From Endomychus coccineus (lineage: Eukaryota; Arthropoda; Insecta; Coleoptera; Endomychidae): a stretch of DNA of 64,000 nt. The stretch lies in the NCBI GenBank assembly GCA_958510875.1, contig OY294067.1, forward strand, positions 280,631,242 to 280,695,241, read 5' to 3'. The notes under the pieces were generated by a model. The model was not told where the DNA came from and searched no databases. It saw only the letters and a program-made list of their open reading frames with translations. The translations under genes were made by a program, and so were the position numbers. Of the stretch, positions 63,761 to 64,000 are shown in pieces. Numbering within the stretch: the stretch's first letter is position 1; each line of letters starts with the position of its first letter.

Positions 63761-64000
63761 AGGTTTTAAACGGTTAAAGTCAAATATTCATTCAGGATGC
63801 TTCAAGAGATAATAGCACGATTTGTTCGAAAAAATTTATGAAAAAGTGCAGGCGTTTTGTGTAGTTACCTATTCGTACGACACAAGCATTATCCTTTCGA
63901 AGACATCGTGAAGATCTGTTCACCAATAATCGCGGGAATTTTAATGAACTTTTGGATACTTTTGTATCCATTCTGAAACGGTAAATACTTACTAAGTAGG

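Overview
The window looks like insect nuclear DNA. It is AT-rich, its genes have many introns with GT-AG borders, and it is full of old transposon copies of types common in arthropods: Penelope-like, Jockey/CR1-like, mariner, pogo/Tigger, MULE, hAT MITEs and foldback elements. I cannot name the order or species from sequence alone. No rRNA operon, intact tRNA or CRISPR array was seen.

Four host genes could be assembled by hand from exons, splice sites and phase. (1) The first coding exon of a KLF6/7-type zinc-finger factor (luna in Drosophila) lies on the minus strand at 12091-12192; the rest is to the left of the window. (2) A complete seven-exon Hsc70-type chaperone lies on the plus strand at 20982-33067 (654 residues). 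It has normal ATPase motifs but ends in DEAD instead of EEVD. (3) A TSEN15-like subunit of the tRNA-splicing endonuclease lies on the plus strand at 34333-38293. (4) The C-terminal 771 codons of protein kinase N (Pkn/PRK) lie on the minus strand at 62761-47091 in nine exons, covering the C2-like region, a proline-rich linker, the whole kinase domain and the AGC tail. The HR1 N-terminus is beyond the right edge. The genes show no functional grouping.

Layout: 1-12 kb holds transposon remnants (MULE, Penelope-like, Jockey, CR1-like, Tc1/mariner-like) in or near the luna intron. 12-21 kb is the luna 5' side and a mostly featureless spacer with a 5S-like fragment and a short tandem repeat. 21-33 kb is the Hsc70 gene, whose introns carry non-LTR, pogo/Tigger and satellite-like insertions. 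34-39 kb is TSEN15. 39-47 kb holds hAT-type MITEs, a Penelope-like copy and a 1.5 kb palindrome. 47-63 kb is Pkn, with mariner, Helitron-like, Penelope-like, solo-LTR and three foldback insertions in its introns.

The most interesting signal is a set of hammerhead-ribozyme-like motifs in the terminal repeats of the Penelope-like copies, plus related motifs in two other repeat families. The best copies keep the CUGANGA and GAAA core, a paired stem II, a paired stem I and a short palindromic helix III (ACGU or ACGUACGU), as expected of ribozymes that work as dimers. The second signal is a group of precisely bounded terminal-inverted-repeat elements whose target-site duplications can be read directly.
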